Origin: an uncultured Desulfobacteraceae bacterium
GTDB lineage: Bacteria; Desulfobacterota; Desulfobacteria; Desulfobacterales; UBA5852
Direction of reading: 5' to 3'
Assembly: GCA_913060875.1 (NCBI GenBank)
Contig: CAJXSL010000001.1
Coordinates: forward strand, 186,001-250,000
Length of the DNA stretch: 64,000 nucleotides
In this document: positions 61,493 to 64,000 of the stretch, in pieces
How the letters are laid out: the number at the start of each line of letters is the position of its first letter
How positions within the stretch are numbered: the stretch's first letter is position 1
Notes under the pieces: generated by a model
What the model was told of the DNA's origin: nothing
Database searches by the model: none
Seen by the model: only the letters and a program-made list of their open reading frames with translations
Program-made: the position numbers and the translations under genes

Positions 61493-63499
61493 CTATCGAT
61501 TCAACTCTTCTCGAACCGCGGCCGCGATTTTTTTAATGGCGTAGGGCTTCCGGATATACTGTCCGGCCCCTAATGCCTGAACTTGTTTGACCTGGTCGGA
61601 TTCCGAGTAGCCGCTGGCGATAATGGCCCGCTGCCCCGGATCCTGTTCGATGATGCGCCGATAGGTTTCCAAACCGCCAATACCGGGATCCATGACCATG
61701 TCCAGCAGGATCAAATCGGCTTTGTTCGTTTTCAGGTATTCGACCGCGGCTTCACCGCTGGAAACGGTATCGGCCTTATATCCCAACTGGGTGAGAATCG
61801 CCGCGGCGATCGTGCGCTGGTTGGCGGCGTCGTCCACGACTAGGATGCTTTCCCCCTTTCCCACATAATTCTCTCCAGAAGACTCGGGTTCGATTTTGCC
61901 GGTTTGCCTTGTCACCGGCAGGTAGATCGAAAAAGAAGTCCCCTGGCCAAGGGCACTGTTAACTTCGATGTAGCCGTTGTGATCTTTGACCGTGCCCCAG
62001 ACAATGGCCATTCCAAGGCCGGTCCCGCTGCGGCCAAGCACTTTTTTGGTATAGAACGGTTCAAAAATGCGGCCGATGCATTCGGGCTCGATTCCGGTAC
62101 CGGTGTCGGAGATCCGCAGGCGCACATAATCGCCCTCCGCAACGGTCTCGTAGCCTTTAACAGGGGTATCGATATAGATATTGTCCGTCGTGATCGTAAT
62201 GGTGCCGCCATCCGGCATGGCTTCGATGGCATTGTTGACCAGGTTCATGACGGTTTTCTGCAGGTGAATCTTCGAGCCGGCCACCGGCATGATGTCGGGT
62301 GCAAATCGTGTGGTGATGTTGACCTGGGGGTGAAGGGTCACCATGTGTTCCAGTTCCGGCGTCCTGAGATGGTCGGAAACAATCTGGCCGATGTCGACCA
62401 CATCGACCAGGGCAACGCTGCGACGGGACAGCGCAAGCAGGTCCTGAACGATGGCTACGGCCCGGTGGCCCGAATTTTTAATGGTCTCCAGGGGTTCGTA
62501 TAGCGGGCTGTCTTCCGCTATCTGCATCAGCAGGAGTTCAGGGTAGCTGGTGATGCCCGAGAGAATGTTGTTAAGGTCGTGGGCCACCCCGGCCGCCAGC
62601 AGGCCGATGGCTTCCATTTTTTGGGCCCGGTTCAGTTCTTCCTGCATCTGGATCCGTTCGTTGATTTCCGCTTTCAGCTGATCGTTAGAGTTTTGAAGCT
62701 CCATGGTGCGCTGGGTCACCAGTTCTTCCAGATTTTCCCTGTGTTCCTCCAGGGCCCGGTCGCGTGCCTGGATCTGGGCCAGCATGTCGTTGAAGCTGTC
62801 GATCAGACGGCCCAGTTCATCTTCGGACTGGAAGGCGACTCGCTGGCTGTAATCGCGTTTGGAAGAGACGAGGTGCATGGTCTTGAGCACATCCTCGAGG
62901 GGAGCGGTGATGACACGCTGGAGGCGGACACAGGCGGCCTGGGCGGCAAAAAAAAGCAGGATGCTGCCGAATACCGTCCACGAGCCGAAATGGCCCAACC
63001 GGCGGTTGATTCGGGTCATGTCCGCCCTGATGGCCACATGGCCGATGGTTGCGCCGTTCAAAAGAATGGGGTGGGATAGATCTAGCTGATGGTAGCCGAT
63101 TTCGACAACCTCGCGCTGATTTGCAAAGCGGCCGATGCAGGTTTGCACTTCTTCGGCCGCAACGACGGGCGTACCCTCGGGCGTTTTTTTCTCGTAAGAC
63201 TGGAAAACCAGGCCATCGGCACTGAAAATATGTGCCATGAGAATATCCGATTCCGCACTGAGGGCGGAAAGAATTTCTTCGGCGGTACCGGGGTCGTCGA
63301 ACGCGAGAGCAGCGGTGCTGTTGATACCAATGACCTTTGCCAGGGTGGATATGTTTTCCACCATGGCCTGGCGATAGGAGATGTATTTGTCTCCGATGAA
63401 ATATGTGGCCATCAGGCCGATCAAGACGCCGCAAATGACCAGAACAATGAACAACAGCTTATTGCGGATGGACAGTTTGCGATAGAATCGATTCATCAT
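61493..63499 (-). CDS. hybrid sensor histidine kinase with CHASE8, HAMP and receiver domains
   Basis: This 668-residue protein has membrane helices at about 14-34 and 170-192. Between them is a CHASE8-like sensor (INSTAALAFDDPGTAEEIL). A HAMP (about 193-245) and coiled coil follow, then HisKA with phospho-His307 in GVAHDLNNILSG. The ATPase domain has NLVNNAIEAMPDGG and GTGLGMAIVWG, and a receiver (about 545-665) has LILLDMVMDP. It phosphorylates itself and its receiver; no separate output protein is adjacent. It overlaps the upstream YfiR gene by 4 bases, so the YfiR protein probably modulates it. Confidence 0.94.
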   Translation of the reverse strand: MMNRFYRKLSIRNKLLFIVLVICGVLIGLMATYFIGDKYISYRQAMVENISTLAKVIGINSTAALAFDDPGTAEEILSALSAESDILMAHIFSADGLVFQSYEKKTPEGTPVVAAEEVQTCIGRFANQREVVEIGYHQLDLSHPILLNGATIGHVAIRADMTRINRRLGHFGSWTVFGSILLFFAAQAACVRLQRVITAPLEDVLKTMHLVSSKRDYSQRVAFQSEDELGRLIDSFNDMLAQIQARDRALEEHRENLEELVTQRTMELQNSNDQLKAEINERIQMQEELNRAQKMEAIGLLAAGVAHDLNNILSGITSYPELLLMQIAEDSPLYEPLETIKNSGHRAVAIVQDLLALSRRSVALVDVVDIGQIVSDHLRTPELEHMVTLHPQVNITTRFAPDIMPVAGSKIHLQKTVMNLVNNAIEAMPDGGTITITTDNIYIDTPVKGYETVAEGDYVRLRISDTGTGIEPECIGRIFEPFYTKKVLGRSGTGLGMAIVWGTVKDHNGYIEVNSALGQGTSFSIYLPVTRQTGKIEPESSGENYVGKGESILVVDDAANQRTIAAAILTQLGYKADTVSSGEAAVEYLKTNKADLILLDMVMDPGIGGLETYRRIIEQDPGQRAIIASGYSESDQVKQVQALGAGQYIRKPYAIKKIAAAVREELNR

Positions 63500-64000
63500 G
63501 GCCTTTTCCCCGCAGCGTCGGTCTGCACCTGCCGGGCAACCTTGAGCAGTTTGGCGCTGATCATCAATTCCGATTTACGGGATTCGGCCAGGTTGATTTC
63601 AATTTTTATGCGGTTGCGATGTTTGTTGATGGACACCATGCCGCCCTTTTGGCCGAACCCGGGCATATCGCTCACCGTGAGCAGGTTGAACCGGCCTAAA
63701 AAGGCTTTGATCCGGGACCACTGTTGACTGAAGGACTGACTGATAAATAGAATTTGGCAGGGGCGCTCTGAGAGTTCCCCTTCCGATTGATAACGTTCGA
63801 TCTTAATGCTCCGGCCGCCGACCTGCTCGTCGGCAACAACCCGGTCGAGATGCGGACCGAATGGGTCATCCCCCAGGATACCGATCGTAAAGGGGGCGTC
63901 AGCGTTGTGGAACGCCTCCTGGGGCCACGTTACAAAAAGCGACAGACGGTAGAGAAAGACCGCTTTCAACTGGTATTCGTCAATGGCCTTGGCCCTCAGC
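63496..64000 (-). CDS. YfiR/DUF4154-family periplasmic protein (5' end outside window)
   Basis: The frame is open to the window end, so the N-terminus and signal peptide are missing. The visible part starts AKAIDEYQLKAVFLYRLSLF and continues VTWP, the strong YfiR/DUF4154 signature, and includes ILFISQSFSQQW and FNLLTVSDMPGFGQKGGM. YfiR proteins are periplasmic regulators that inhibit partner membrane proteins. Here the partner is the overlapping CHASE8 histidine kinase. Confidence 0.9.
   Translation of the reverse strand, partial: LRAKAIDEYQLKAVFLYRLSLFVTWPQEAFHNADAPFTIGILGDDPFGPHLDRVVADEQVGGRSIKIERYQSEGELSERPCQILFISQSFSQQWSRIKAFLGRFNLLTVSDMPGFGQKGGMVSINKHRNRIKIEINLAESRKSELMISAKLLKVARQVQTDAAGKRP

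Overview
The window is a GC-rich bacterial chromosome segment with a short AT-rich stretch at about 56.6-60.8 kb. The gene set points to a Desulfobacterota sulfate reducer near Desulfosarcina. It has tripartite tricarboxylate (TTT) and TRAP carboxylate transporters, pyruvate phosphate dikinase, a PxxKW cysteine-rich protein, a dual-CXXC small protein with an in-frame TGA that is probably selenocysteine, and several families of long palindromic intergenic repeats. This placement is an inference: no rRNA or marker gene is present.

Layout. 0-5 kb: a GntR regulator and a tctCBA solute uptake operon ending in a sugar-phosphate isomerase-like gene cut by the window edge. 5.3-8.5 kb: an aldo/keto reductase, an NAD-dependent epimerase, a coupled pair of small unknown genes and a Dabb protein. 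8.7-17.4 kb: a lipid-modification cluster with a GPH-type MFS transporter, a chalcone-isomerase-like protein, an SRPBCC-SDR fusion, a PAS-PAS-PP2C phosphatase, a DUF1365-cyclopropane-synthase fusion and a flavin amine-oxidase-like protein. It resembles the gene set linked to unusual membrane fatty acids in other proteobacteria. 17.6-30.7 kb: mostly housekeeping (LppC-like lipoprotein, phosphofructokinase, PxxKW protein, aspartate aminotransferase, ClC channel, truA, AEC transporter, dual-CXXC selenoprotein candidate, argJ, rluB-like gene, STAS-like protein). 31-34.2 kb: a TRAP transporter. 34.7-41 kb: a UDP-sugar dehydrogenase, PlsC acyltransferase, lysoplasmalogenase, DUF389 protein, dodecin and a META-domain lipoprotein.

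41-53 kb is the most unusual part. All genes lie on the minus strand: a coiled-coil exported protein, a lipoprotein, a PEGA Ser/Thr kinase, a PEGA-SUMF1 protein, a small exported protein, a MotA/TolQ/ExbB-like channel protein, an Hsp70-like/FHA protein and two paralogous von Willebrand A proteins. The single N-terminal helix of each VWA protein carries an ExbD/TolR-like aspartate. I infer a phosphorylation-controlled, ion-driven envelope machine whose force-transmitting subunits end in VWA domains.

53-64 kb: pyruvate phosphate dikinase, then the AT-rich accessory stretch (DUF2007, DUF488 and a convergent partner, two lipoproteins, a superinfection-immunity-like membrane protein), then an STAS-like protein and a CHASE8 hybrid histidine kinase with a YfiR-family partner that runs off the window.

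Intergenic DNA is rich in repeats: a MITE-like element in two exact size classes (146 and 213 bp), a second element that appears as a series of nested deletions placed at stop codons, long palindromes sharing a GGCGTACT core, and a 14-nt double repeat. Two unrelated binding-protein transporters carry perfect hairpins after the binding-protein gene. I saw no tRNA, rRNA, CRISPR array or intact transposase.
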